In this document: piece after piece, positions 44,141 through 55,900 of the stretch
Position numbering within the stretch: the stretch's first letter is position 1
Layout of the letters: every line of letters begins with the position of its first letter
Source of the DNA: Hexactinellida sp. DTS-2022
Lineage: Eukaryota > Porifera > Hexactinellida
Assembly (NCBI GenBank): GCA_028753945.1
Contig: JAPNXP010000010.1
Span: forward strand, 4,033,042 to 4,097,041
Direction of reading: 5' to 3'
DNA length: 64,000 bases
Translations under genes and position numbers: made by a program
Notes under the pieces: generated by a model
Told to the model about the DNA's origin: nothing
Seen by the model: the letters and a program-made list of their open reading frames with translations, nothing else
The model's database searches: none

Positions 44141-46910
44141 CACCATGGAACTCAAGTTGATTTTAATATTCCAATTATTAATGACATTCGTCAAATCAGT
44201 ACTTTGATTGATCTACTGAGAAATTACAGTGTTGATCGAGTATTAATCGTTAAGTAAAAAGTAATCATTTTGTAATTTGGTGGTTCATTAGAGCTAATCA
44301 AATGTCTTTAGAGGTACAAAAAAGCATATCATCTGTAAAACAAGCAATTACACTAGTTGAAGATACAGTACACGAGCCAGGTAACTATTAATTATTAACT
44401 ACACTTACTGCTTTTAATCTCACTTTTTATTAACTGACTATAGCCTATAGGTAGGTACGCATAATTTTCCAGATCTGTTAACTCAATTGCACTTTATTTT
44501 GAGTCAACTGGACAACTCGATAGTTAAAAAACCTAGACGGCGCTATCACATGATTACAATGATTCTTTCACTTAAGTCTCATTTGTCATCCCATGATTGC
44601 TATAAACAACCTACGTAATATGGACTGTATCTCCTTGCCGCACGAGTCATCATTACGACGTTTATACTCTAGTTTTGGTCTCGACACAGAGTTTTTAACA
44701 TTTTTAAAAGCTGAAACGAATGACTTCAATCAATTCGAACGTCATCTCTGTCTAAATATGGATGAAATATATATTAAATCAAATATCACATATAAAGGTT
44801 AGTTGAATGCTTTATATATACAGTATATCATTATGTTAAATATCCGTTTATGGAACATACAAAAGTATACAAGACCTGTTTTAAACCAAACATCTCTTAT
44901 TAGGCGGAAGGATCTATGGTTATGCCGAAGGTTTCCAATCTTTTGGTGGGATAGAACCTGCCAAGACTATTTTATGTTTTATGGTGTCAAGTCTATGAAA
45001 GAAATGGTCTTCTGTTGTACGTTTACTCCCGTTAGTTAATCCGAAAGCTTCTGATCTACTTCCTATTACCGTGCAAGTTATTAAAGATGTCGAACAGTTT
45101 GGTCTTTTGGTTGATGTAATTGTCTCTGACAATTATCCCCTGAATGTCAACCTTTTCAAATTGCTTCGAAATAGCAAAGAAATTCTATCTCGTGTGCAAC
45201 ACCCAAACAATGACCAACGATCGCTCTACTTGATGTTCGATTTTGTGCATATTATAAAGACCATTAGAAATAATTGGCTCAATCAAAAAGACTTTAACTG
45301 TACATACATTTCCCCACACTTTGAAGATATCTTGCACTCCAACTATACAATGAGATTGTCGCAGGCAGCCTTTCAGGTAATCTTTGACTATTCTTGTATT
45401 ACTTATTACATTACAAATAACTCATACATTATACACTTAGGATTTGAGGCTACAGTATAAATCTGAACAGCTGTCTGTTGCAAAACTTGCACCGATGCTA
45501 ACTTACAAGGCTTGTTGGCCATCTATTCTAGAAAGACAGAATGTTAAACTAGCTCTTAGAATCTTCAATTGTTCCAACGTCGCTGCTCTTAATATCCAGC
45601 AATCGAGTATGGACCAAATTAGCAGAACCCAGACCGGTAGCTTTATTGAAATAATTAGTCGCGTATGGAAATAATTTAACGTCAATACCCCTTGGAAAGG
45701 TATCCATCTCAGAGATCGAGATAGCTTGCCACTCAAGCAGAATGACTTCAGGTTCCAATTCTTATCTTCAGTAGTTTGTTGGCTGGATCAGTGGAAAGGA
45801 TTAAGATTTCGAGAAGGTAAATTAACACCCCAAACTTTTACAAGCTTTCGACATTCGTGCATAACTCTTCCCAAACTTGTTGAATACCTGACAGAAGATA
45901 TCGAGTTTAGTTACGTACTCAGTTCATTTGTGCAGAATGATCCTATTGAGCACCACTTTTGGTTGTACAGGCAAATGTCGGGCTCTAATTATAATCTATC
46001 AGTTTGTAAAGTGCTTGAGAATGAGAGAACGTTAAAATTATCCAAAATACTAAAACTTTTCAATCGAAAAACTACAGTTCGGAAGGATAGAGCTTCTTTT
46101 ATCGAATTTCTCAACATCTTCACATCTGAACAAGATGACATTTCCGATTGTGGAGAAGCTATTGACTTACAAATATATTATTCGATCATTGGTAAGGAGT
46201 CTCCTGACCCATCTTTGGAAATACAACAAGCATTGGCATTTATCTCTGGTTACGCAGCCTTCTCTATGATGAAAAGGTTCATTAAAACCTTCGAATTATG
46301 TAATGAGTGTATCCTATTTTTAACTCAAGATAAATCTCTCGATATTGAAGAAATTCCACCTACTTTTAAACTGATTCAGCTGTCTGATTGTGGTGGATTA
46401 AAGTGGCCATCGAAAACTGTTTTAGGCTTAGTTATTACCCTTTGGAAATTATTTATCGAGGTAGAACCGTCTCCTATTCTATTAAATAACTTTCTCACTC
46501 CAATTCTCGCTCAATTTTAGTCCAACTCGCTTTCTTAAAACTTGAAAGCGAAGAAAATTATGAGGTTGCCTATGAGTGTTTCCAGTGTAATACTACAGGT
46601 AGAGAAATGTTACATGGAGTGTTGGTGACTGCGAGCAACTGTTCTTAATAATAAAGCATAGAATATCAATCTATCAGCTACCCATGCCCTTTCGAAAGAC
46701 TCTGAAAGGAAAATTTTAAAACTTAGTTCAAATTAATAATGTATTCTTTGTTGATACCTTCTATTCACTTATGTGGTGATTGTAACTCGTTTAGTGTAAG
46801 TACATATGATATCAGTATCACTATATTTAATTATAACACTTATGGAAAACTCGACTTCCTGTTATCCCTGGTTTTAATGAGTGAATAGGCCTTATGTATA
46901 GTAGGATATG

Positions 46911-47884
46911 TTTATATATAAACTATTTGAGATTTAAATTTAACGTATTAAGAATTTTGGGCACATGGAAACCAATTTATAATCTATGTAAGTATATAAA
47001 CAAACCCTTTGCGTAGAGACTTGAATCTATAAGGGTATATGATTCAACATTAAGAAGTGATCCAAAATACGAGGTTTATATATATACTCAAAGTTGTATC
47101 AGAGGGATACCATAAGAACCAATTTATCCGCCTGACTTCCGCCTTGAAAACGATTGAAATGTGAAATTTTCAAATATTACAGAAACTGCGGAAGGATATT
47201 ATCTATCGATGGGAGTTGTTTTCATCGATTTTACGATTATTTCCGAAGTTAGGAACGTTTTAGTGGAGCGGACTTTCATTTTATACTCGGTTTTATCATA
47301 CCAAAGGTCTTGAACACGGTAAACTAACTAGTATTTGTGATAACATTGTTCCAATATTCAGACATTTGATAGTCTGAGGAAATTGCACCAAAACTCATCA
47401 AAAGATTTGTTTAGAAAGTGGCTATTGCAAAAGTTATAGCCCTTCGGCGATCTTTTCGGTACAAATTCTTATCTAATTTGTAACTCAAATAGGAAAAGCG
47501 ATAAATTCAAGTGGAACTAGTGAAAAATGATCAGCACACATGGTTTACTATAGGTAAATAATACATTTTATGAGTCTAAGTAGCACCGTTTTTGAAATGA
47601 TCATATATGGGCATAAAAATGTGACCATTTATGATTACACAGCGAATATGTATCCCCTAAACGGGAGACTCTAGAGTCTAGAGCTTAGCTCAAAATAGCT
47701 AACCACAATGATTTCTCATCTCTAAATCATTGGAAAGGCAAATATCACTCAAAACCAAATGGTTAGCATGCTAAAAATTCAAATGCCCATATATGGAGGT
47801 GTCATGTGACCATCAAAAGAGAGAAAATCAAAAATCAAAAGACAGCTAGAGCTTAGTTCTCCCCCCCCCCTCTATCCGCCCCTG
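46911..47884. other. Unrecognised interval ending in a hAT-type terminus
   Basis: No coding similarity was recognised. The right edge, CCTCTATCCGCCCCTG, is the complement of CAGGGGCGGATAGAGG, similar to the CAGGGGCGGATCCAG ends seen elsewhere. The interval may therefore be (part of) an element inserted into the P-like copy that follows. Its left end was not found. Confidence 0.4.
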
Positions 47885-49893
47885 CATACACTTGAGAAAC
47901 TTTATTCCTCTATTGGGTTAGAAAGTGACTATATGAGTTATCTTAATCAAACAACTACAAGTTTTTCTTCTCACTAAGAAACGTAATTGCTCAAATGGAC
48001 GAAATTCACGTTACATCCGATGTTTCTTATAAGGGTGGGCAATAATTGGTTCTTGTGTTGATTCTAAGTTCTAACGACCCTATTAAGACAGTTTTCGTAA
48101 TAATGGTTTCAAGTTTGCACAAAAAGTGGTCTCTGTTGTTCGATTAATTCCTCATTCTACAACTAGTGCACAAGTTATTTATCCTGTCATTATGCTGGTA
48201 ATTGCTGATATAGAACGGTGTGGACTTTCAGTTCAGGTGTTGTGCACTGATAACTATCCACTAAATGTAAGTATTTTTAAGTTATTTTCCTCTGATCAAA
48301 AAACCTTACAACCTGTCGTCCCTCATCCATTATTCGCAAACAGATCACTTGTACTAATGTTTGATTTTGTGCATATACTTAAGACGATTCGTAAAAATTG
48401 GCTGAATCTAAAAAATGAAAACCAAACTTTTGTGTATCCAAAGTTTGAAGATTTTTCACCTAACTGCACTCGATTCCCTCTTAACCTACAAACAGCTTCT
48501 TTTGATGATATTCGAACTATTTATAAGTTGGAACAAAACAGTATCGCGAAACTTTCACCGCGTCTTACAGCAAAAGCATGTTAGCCTTCCAAACTAGAAC
48601 GGCAGAATGTTAAATTGGCTCTCCGCATATTTGATGACTCTACTAGTGCAGCTCTTAAGATTTCTAATGAACCCCGACTCGAAAGGTTTAAACACCAGAC
48701 TGCAGAATTCATTGATATACTTGTTATGGTGTGGAAGATTTTTAATATCAATAGGCTGAATAAAGACGTTCGTTTGAATGACGAATTTTCTAAACAGCTA
48801 GTACTAGATGATCCTAGATTTGGGTTGATTACTCGCATTGTTAACTGGCTATATACTTGGAGATCATTAACAGGAAAACAAGGTAAATTAACACCCCAGA
48901 CTTTTACAAGCTTCAAACATACTTGTGAAGCGCTGCCTAATTTAGTCAATCACTTAACTTCTCAATGCAGATTTTCATATGTACTCACCTATTTCCTCCA
49001 GACAGAACCACTAGAACACCACTTCGGGTTGTATAGAATGATGTCTGGATCAAACTATCAAGTCTCATATGGCCAAATACTAAAAAATGAACGACGGCTC
49101 AAGATATCTAGTATATTGAAACTGTTTTCCCAGGATCCCTCTTCAAAAGAAAATAATCTGGGTTCGTTTATCAAATCTTTCTCACCGAAAGAAGACGTCT
49201 GTGATTCTCTTATCATAGATTTAGCACCATTTCTCTCAAAGCTACAAGATATTTCTACTGTAATCATTGGTTGCGAAACTCTTCAATCTTTGACATTTAT
49301 TGCAGGTTATTGCGTGCATCAATACTTGAAGAACAAGAAATTAACGCATTGTCGTGTCTGCCAAGATTTATTAATCATTGATAAGTACTTATTGTTTGAT
49401 CCAGAAGAAGCAAAAATATATAAGCTCATTGAAATCTTGGACAGAGGATCATTGAAGTGGCCTTCAAATTCTGTCTTAGAGTCGATCATTATTGTTTGGA
49501 GAATTCTAATCACTCTAAGACAGGGGTCTTCAACCTGCGGCTCGCGAGCCATTTGCGGCTGTTGAGCATGAAGCGTGCGGCTCGCAGGAGAATTTTTTTA
49601 TGAGTCACTCATTTGTTAATTTTGAAATGTGTTATCAGTATTCTGTAGGTATTTTATTCAACTGATATTGCGAATATACTTAAGTAGTAGCACTTTATTG
49701 TTTCTAATTCTGGAAACCTTAATGGTGTTTACATTATATAGAAGACTTTTGTTGTCTTCAGAAATTAATTTATGTCTTCTCAATATTCAAAACTCCAAGT
49801 ATAAATTAGAAGTATTCGACAATATATTATTTAATTTCCGGATATCAAATACTCTGCAATTACACATTTTTATTATTCATAAATTATTTACGA

Positions 49894-51693
49894 ATGGCTA
49901 CTTCAACGTCGAAAAAGCGGAAGATAGAAGAAAATAGGTCATTCAAGGTAGAATGGGAAATCAAGTATTTTTTCGTGGAGGACAGTGGCAAATACTTTTT
50001 CCTTATATGCCGTGAAACAATTGCTTCCGCTAAAAAAGGAAACTTGGAAAGACATTACAACTCCAAACACCAGTCAAATTTTGTAGGAATTATTGGGGAA
50101 GCACGAAAGACTAAACTTGACAACCTGAAAAGAAACTTAAAGAGTGAACAATCAATCTTTTCAAAAAGTGACAGTTCTGTCAAGTCGGTTACAGCAGTTA
50201 GCTTTGCTATTAGTAATATAATCGCGAAACGTATGAAACCATTTACGGACGGTGATTATATAAAGGAGTGCCTAATTGAATTCGCTGATCAATGTTGTCC
50301 AGACAAAAAAACAACTAATATAGCAAGTCTCCCTGAGCGCTACGACAGTAGCGCGTCGAGTGGAATCAATTTCAACAAATATTCATGCACAACTATTAGA
50401 AAATATAAGTTGTTTTAGTTTCTGTAGCTTGGCACTTGATGGAAGTAAAGATATATGTGATGTAGAACAATTGGCAGTCTGGATAAGAGGCGTTGATGAA
50501 AACTTCAACATTAAGGAAGAATTATTGTCTCTTCGTTCTATGCATGGAAGAACTCGTGGCATTGATATTTTCGAAGAGTTTCTTAAGACTGTATCGGAAA
50601 ACAACATTTCTGCTCTAAAGTTAGCTGGCATTTCAACAGATGGAGCTCCATCAATGCTTGGTACAGGTACAGGGTTTAAAGGTCAAGTTCTAAGATGGTT
50701 AGCAGAAAATAGCGTTACAGAAGTAACATGGTGCCACTGTATTATCCATCAAGAGGCCCTATGTGCAAAAACACTTGGACTAGAAAATGTCATGAAGTTG
50801 ATAGTAGACGTTGTCAATTTTATCAGATCTAAAGCAGTGAATCATAGAGAATTTAAAGAATTTTTGAATGATCTCGATTAAGATTACGGGGATGTTATCT
50901 ACTTTACAAGTGTTAGGTGGCTGAGTAGAGGAGCAGTTCTTAAAAGGGTTTGGCAATTACGAGATGAAATATCAAATTTCTTAGCCTCAAAGGGCCAGAA
51001 AAAGCCTGAATTCGAAGATCCAACGTGGATTAGCGACTTTGCCTTCCTTGTAGATATGACTACGCACCTCAATATTCTAAATTATACACTCCAGGGAAAG
51101 AACAAGCTGATTCATGAACTTTATGCCACAATTCGAAGTTTTGAGACGAAACTCGCTCTATTTAAGCTACAGCTTAAAAATAGCAACTTTTTCACTTTCC
51201 ATCACTAAATTCACAAAATAATGCCGATGGAAACAAATATGCTAGAATTATCTCAAATCTCCAAGAAAATTTTGATTCTAGATTTGGAGATTTTAGACAT
51301 CAACAACAAAGCTTCGAAATTTTTGCACAGCCTTTCAGTTTCGATGCGCAATATGCTCCACAGGAGCTTCAACTTCAACTCGTTGACCTGCAGTCTAGCA
51401 TAGATCTCAAGGCAGTCTTCAAGGATGTTGACGTAATTAGTTTCTATAAAAGACTTCCTTCAGATATCTATCCTGCTATTTTGAAACACACAAGAAGGAT
51501 AGCTAGCTTATTTGGAAGCACTTATACTTGCGAGGCATTCTTCTCTAAAATGAAATATATCAAGAACAAATATAGAACTAATTTGACTGATGACCACCTC
51601 CAAGACGTTCTTCGTATTTCATCAACTGATATGAAACCTAATATAGATGGTATCTTAATTCAACAAATCAAACAGTATCAGCCTTCACACTAA
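49894..51693 (+). pseudogene. hAT transposase, GTF2IRD2/EPM2AIP1-like, few lesions
   Basis: It starts MATSTSKKRKIEENRSFKVE with a degenerate N-terminal zinc-finger region (FFLICRETIASAKKGNLERH, HYNSKHQSNF). After a frame shift near 50380 comes the catalytic part (LALDGSKDICDVEQLAVWIR, DGAPSMLGTGTGFKG, VTWCHCIIHQEALCAK). After a stop at 50881 it reads FTSVRWLSRGAVLKRVWQLR. Further frame changes at about 51190-51410 precede the C-terminal dimerisation region (IASLFGSTYTCEAFFSKMKY, NKYRTNLTDDHL) with its natural stop at 51693. Similar domesticated genes exist in vertebrates. This copy has about four lesions and is probably inactive, although its perfect inverted ends indicate recent insertion. 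Confidence 0.88.
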
Positions 51694-51731
51694 TATTTAT
51701 TATATAAGTAATAATATAAATTATGAGCATC

Positions 51732-51900
51732 CTTATATGTAGACCGTCTAGAAATAGACGGTCTATAAAAGCCCATACAAATAAGCCAAAAATTTGTAGA
51801 CCGTCTATAAATTCTGTAGACCACTTGCTCTGCTTTTTATGGGTAATACTAATGCATAGGGAATAAAACCTGGTCTATTTCTAGACGGTCTACATATAAG
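51732..51900. mobile_element. MITE with perfect 28-bp inverted ends (169 bp)
   Basis: Positions 51732-51759 (starting CTTATATGTAGACCGTCTAG) are perfectly inverted at 51873-51900. A second GTAGACCGTCTA motif lies inside. A TA target within the ends is possible, suggesting the Tc1/mariner superfamily. It is the third nesting level: MITE in hAT in P-like element. Confidence 0.82.
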
Positions 51901-52593
51901 ATATCTCATAAATTATTCACAATAATACAGTGCGATATTAAAATATAGATTACTTATTCCTAACCTTTTAATGCGGCTCGCCAATTTAATAGGGTACTAA
52001 CATTTGGCTCTCATAAGAAAAAGGTTGAAGACCCCTGCTCTAAGACAAGATATTGATGTCTGGACAAGATTTGTCACTGAAAAACCTCGGCAAATATTAA
52101 TTGGTCTGTCTATTAGAATCCTTGAGAATGACTCTAGTGAACCCTGGCGCAACAGATGCTCAATTTGTAATACTGATGGTTGGGAGATCATACTTAAATT
52201 GTTTTTTGTAGCCTCAAACTGTCTTATCTCCAACATGGTTAAATATTATAATTCACATGTATCCTCAAGAGGAGAAGATAATCGTAAATTAAAGAAACTA
52301 AGAGTTCAGTAATCAAGTACTTCGCAAGCAATACTTTATTGTAGCATTTTAATTGTTGTATGAATAATTAATTAACAATAGTGTTAGTGTATAGTGAAAA
52401 ACACTAATAAACCACATTTTAACAAAAAATGAATACTATTTCTTTATTGTAAACCATTGGCTAGGCCATTGTCTGATGTAAAATCATTGTAGCCCAACTA
52501 GCGCCTACATATGATTCTATTTTCAATTAATGATTTATGCCTTCGTTTTTATCCATGGTGTTATACTGTCAGGACTGAGTAAAGTAGGCTGTG

Positions 52594-52779
52594 GGTATAC
52601 GTATTACGTATATATATATCCACATACATAGGTTTGTGTTTTAATAGTATAAATTTTGTATTTTCCCACCCTTTAAATTTATTCGTAACATTTGGCTTAA
52701 GGATGCTGAACGCGAAATTCTATTAGGTGGTTAAGTTAAGAGATAACCTTTCAAACCGACTCATTAAAAATGATGAACA
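52594..52779. other. Short AT-rich spacer
   Basis: It contains a TATATATATA run at about 52609. No gene is visible. It separates two P-like copies. Confidence 0.35.
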
Positions 52780-52929
52780 TTTTGCCTTTCTTAGTAATAA
52801 TGTTCAAAAGATGGATACTTGGAAATTGCTTCCTGGTAAGGTTGGAAAGATAACACCCTAAACTTTCTCTACTTTCAGAGCGTTTTGGCGTTTATCGACA
52901 AATGTCAGATGCTCAGTATACTATTTATA

Positions 52930-55900
52930 CACAGCCTACTTAACTATAGCCTATTCACGGTATTTAACCATGGATTACTTCAAGTCTTAAGTGCAAAATA
53001 CAAGCTGTATTGCATATCTATATTTTTAGCTGAAATTTAATGGAGTGTAATGAATATTAATACAATAGAGGTGGAAAATTGTGATAGTTCTCTCTCTTAC
53101 TACAAACTAACATGTATAAGAATAAAAATACATACTAAAATGGATATTATTCAGATTGTAATTTTTGTAGTTTTCTCTTGGATCCACCGTGATATTTTTC
53201 TAAGCTCCTTTTAGAATTCATATTGCGGACCTTATTCTTTAGTAAACAGTTGCTAGCGGCAGAGAGTATTTTGTTTAGATAAAAAAGGAAAGGTGTGTGA
53301 CAACTAGGGCAGTTAGATCTCCAGAAATCAAAACTCTCAAACTCTATCCTCGAAATTGAGAGTTGAATAAGAATAGTTTTGCTGGTACTAGCAACAAATT
53401 GTCTCATTAAGCAACTGTTCTGTTCAATTCTATAAAGGATCTTCCATAGTGCTGTGACTGCATTTAAAACTTCATCAGAAGGATATTTAAGTCCTCCTCG
53501 GTCTGCTAAGTGAATTAAGATCAAGTCAGATTCTTCACACTCCAGGGCAAAGCTTTCATCGTGTGTGAGTAAAGACAAGCATTGGGAACATAATGAAGTG
53601 GTGGCATTTGAAAGAAATTTCTTTGAATATAACTTTGACTTGCAAATACCATGTATAGCATATCCAGCAATGAAAGCCAAGGATTGGCGAATTTCTGTCA
53701 TTGGTGAAAAATCAAAGTTTTGGTGAAGAAGTGAAGAGTAAGTGCTTAGGTCTGTTGGTAGAGTTGCAGCGTTATCAGGTTCCATGTCACACGAGAAAGT
53801 TCCAACAAATTCCTTAAGCGAAGTCTCAAATTTGCTGTCTTGAGCTCGGTATATTTTTAAGATGTTAGAAAGTTTAATTCTACGTTCACTCTCAAGAATT
53901 TGGCACACAGAAATGTTGTAATTACAACCGGACATTAATCTGTAAACACCAAAGTGTTTTTCTAGAGAATCGTTTTGTAGAAATCCTGTTAGAACATAAG
54001 AAAATCCACAGTCATCACTGGTTAAATAGTTGACAATTTTTGGTATAACTTGACAGGTGTGAATTAAGCTGGTAAAAGTTTGTGAGCTAAGTTTTCCTGC
54101 TCTACCGCTACAACTAAAGGTCTTCCAATCCTGAAGCCAAGAAACAAACTTGGAAAAAAACACAAAACGGTCATCTTGAAGCTTGAAAACCTTTAAATCA
54201 GGATCACGTAAGCGAATATCTTTGCCTGGACTATGTATGTTACACATCTTCCAAAATCTGGTTATGAGAGAAATGAATTGATAGGTTTGGTTGGAAATAC
54301 AATTCTTTTCATTATACAACAATACTGCATTGTATGTTGACTGATCCCAAACCGCAAGAGCCAAAGGTACACTTTGTCTTTCAAGAACTGATGGCCAAAC
54401 AACTTTGGATGTTAATTTATGAGCGATCTTAGCGTTTGAATATTGTTCGGACTTGTAAATATTTCTGAGATCCTTGAATGAAGCGTTTGAAAGGTGATAT
54501 GGAAAAGTTTCACTAAAGTAATGATCAATTGATGGAAAGGTAAATGTTGTATTGGTATCCTTTTGATTTATCCAATTATTTCGGATACACTTCACAATAT
54601 GAACTGGATCAAACATCAAGAAAATAGATCTAGTAGGGTCTGATGGGTTTGGACAAGTTAGTTGTAAACTTGTACTACCAGCTAGAGACTTGAATAAGCT
54701 CACGTTTAGTTGATAATCGTCTGTACAAATAACTATTACTTTAAGGTCACACTTCTCGATGTCAATAATAACTTGCCTTACTATTGGAAGCAAGTCAGAA
54801 GATTTAGCATTGCAACATGGAAGGAGTCTCACAATTTCTGACCACTTTGTGAAAAGGCTTGTAACTTGAAAAGCTAAAACAGTCTTAGCTGGATCAAATT
54901 CAGAAGAATTGTTGTTTTCTGGATTTGTTGAATCAGTTTTGACAAAAGAGGAACCAAAGATTTTACCTCCTTTATAAGTGTAGTCTGACCTTACGTGAAT
55001 TTCGTCCAACTGTAGGAGGACATGTTTCTTGAATTTGTTGAAGTCTTGGGATGCAACCTTCAGGTAATCAATAAAATTTGTGTCCAAGCCAATGTTCGAA
55101 TACAGCCTCCGGAGAGTGGATGGATGAAGCAGAGAGAGGCATTCTAATGATTGCAAATAACGATAGCAACCTGAAGAGATTAGTTGGGCTTTGAGAGATA
55201 GAACCAAGGTTAAGACATTATATCGACGGTTATTCTTTGAAACCTTCAAATTTTCAAGTTGGCACAGGATAAACTGTAGCTGATTGAAGATGCCCTGGAA
55301 ATTTTTTCCTTCTTCGCAAGCTGTCAACTTCTCTATGGTAGATCTAACCGAACAAATAGCCTTATTGATACCAATCTCAATATCATCTCGTTGATATGTA
55401 TCAAGCTCTTGAGTTAACTGAGAAATTTGACGAATATCAGTTATAGAAGTGATTTTGGTTGGAATATCAACTTCATCTAGAAAACATCTCACATGCAATG
55501 TATCGTTAATACAGATCTGGTGAGACATAATCAATAACGGGCCAGATTGAATCTTCTTGAATATATGCAAGGTAGTTTGGCTTGAGCGAATATAGATCCA
55601 TTTTTCTGATAGATTTAGTGTAGAATACTTCAGCTCGATTTCATCAATATCAGAAACTGAAAAGCTGTCATTTTCCTTTTTATAATCCGCATGACTCAAC
55701 TCAAGAGCTTGATGAAAATGCCGGATATCAATTTCACCTCGGTTCAAACGTTCTGGGTGTTCAGAAGATCCTTGTAGATATGAAGGGCAATTAGGAAGAT
55801 TGAAGGGCTTGGCATTTTTCCGAAGACCAGGTTTTCTGGAAACTTTCTTTACTGTACCGTCACCTTGGGGAATATCGAAGTGAAGTAGTATATCCTCGTC

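Larger units (their letters stand above)
42831..46650 (+). pseudogene. P-like THAP transposase with introns, decayed
   Basis: Exon 1 (42831 to about 42958) encodes MPNSCSAPRCQTG, a stop, then IPVFQMPSNCPDIEQKW and ends at a GTAAGT donor. Exon 2 starts at 43433 after an AG acceptor (LKKVYLCAKHFDPQDIV) and completes the THAP finger. Further GT/AG-bounded blocks follow: from 43741, about 44470-44800 (LNMDEIYIKSNITYKG, first catalytic Asp), and about 44904-45374 (VIVSDNYPLNVNLFK, second Asp). The last, from 45441, includes VQNDPIEHHFWLYRQMSGSN (conserved Glu, about 45940). A frameshift at about 46520 precedes the tail ending near 46650. Stops and shifts at about 42870, 44090 and 45674 and two nested MITEs inactivate it. 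The exon structure is inferred from frame continuity and consensus splice sites. Confidence 0.85.
42567..46910 (+). mobile_element. Full-length but decayed P-like element, intron-bearing (4344 bp)
   Basis: Inverted ends start CATAGCCTACTATACATAAG and CATATCCTACTATACATAAG, with similarity for about 55 bp (to AACAGGAAG). The flanks contain TTTATAT on each side, consistent with a worn 8-bp duplication. Two MITEs (43125-43259, 43974-44140) and a hAT remnant (43298-43400) are nested inside. Confidence 0.88.
49521..52037 (+). mobile_element. hAT transposon, GTF2IRD2-like/Charlie type (2517 bp)
   Basis: A perfect CTCTAAGA duplication (49513-49520 and 52038-52045) flanks perfect 16-bp inverted ends, CAGGGGTCTTCAACCT. 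The element carries its own transposase in the same orientation as the P-like gene it interrupts. A 169-bp MITE at 51732-51900 is nested near its 3' end. Confidence 0.96.
47885..52593 (+). pseudogene. P-like transposase, 5'-truncated, split by a hAT element
   Basis: Coding starts mid-protein (TLEKLYSSIGLESDYMSYL, about 47890) and runs through MDEIHVTSDVSYKGG (first Asp) and VLCTDNYPLNVSIFK (about 48240; second Asp). FDFVHILKTIRKNWLN and then LQTEPLEHHFGLYRMMSGSN (Glu, about 49002) follow. The frame from 48615 is open for over 300 codons, until the hAT element at 49521-52037 cuts it in the stretch IVWRILITLR. It resumes in frame at 52046 with QDIDVWTRFVTEKPRQI and ends with a stop at 52312 (ASNCLISNM...). 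The 3' terminus, complement of CACAGCC, lies at 52588-52593. Lesions: missing 5' part, frameshifts near 48020 and 48100, a stop at 48582 and the nested element. Confidence 0.88.
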
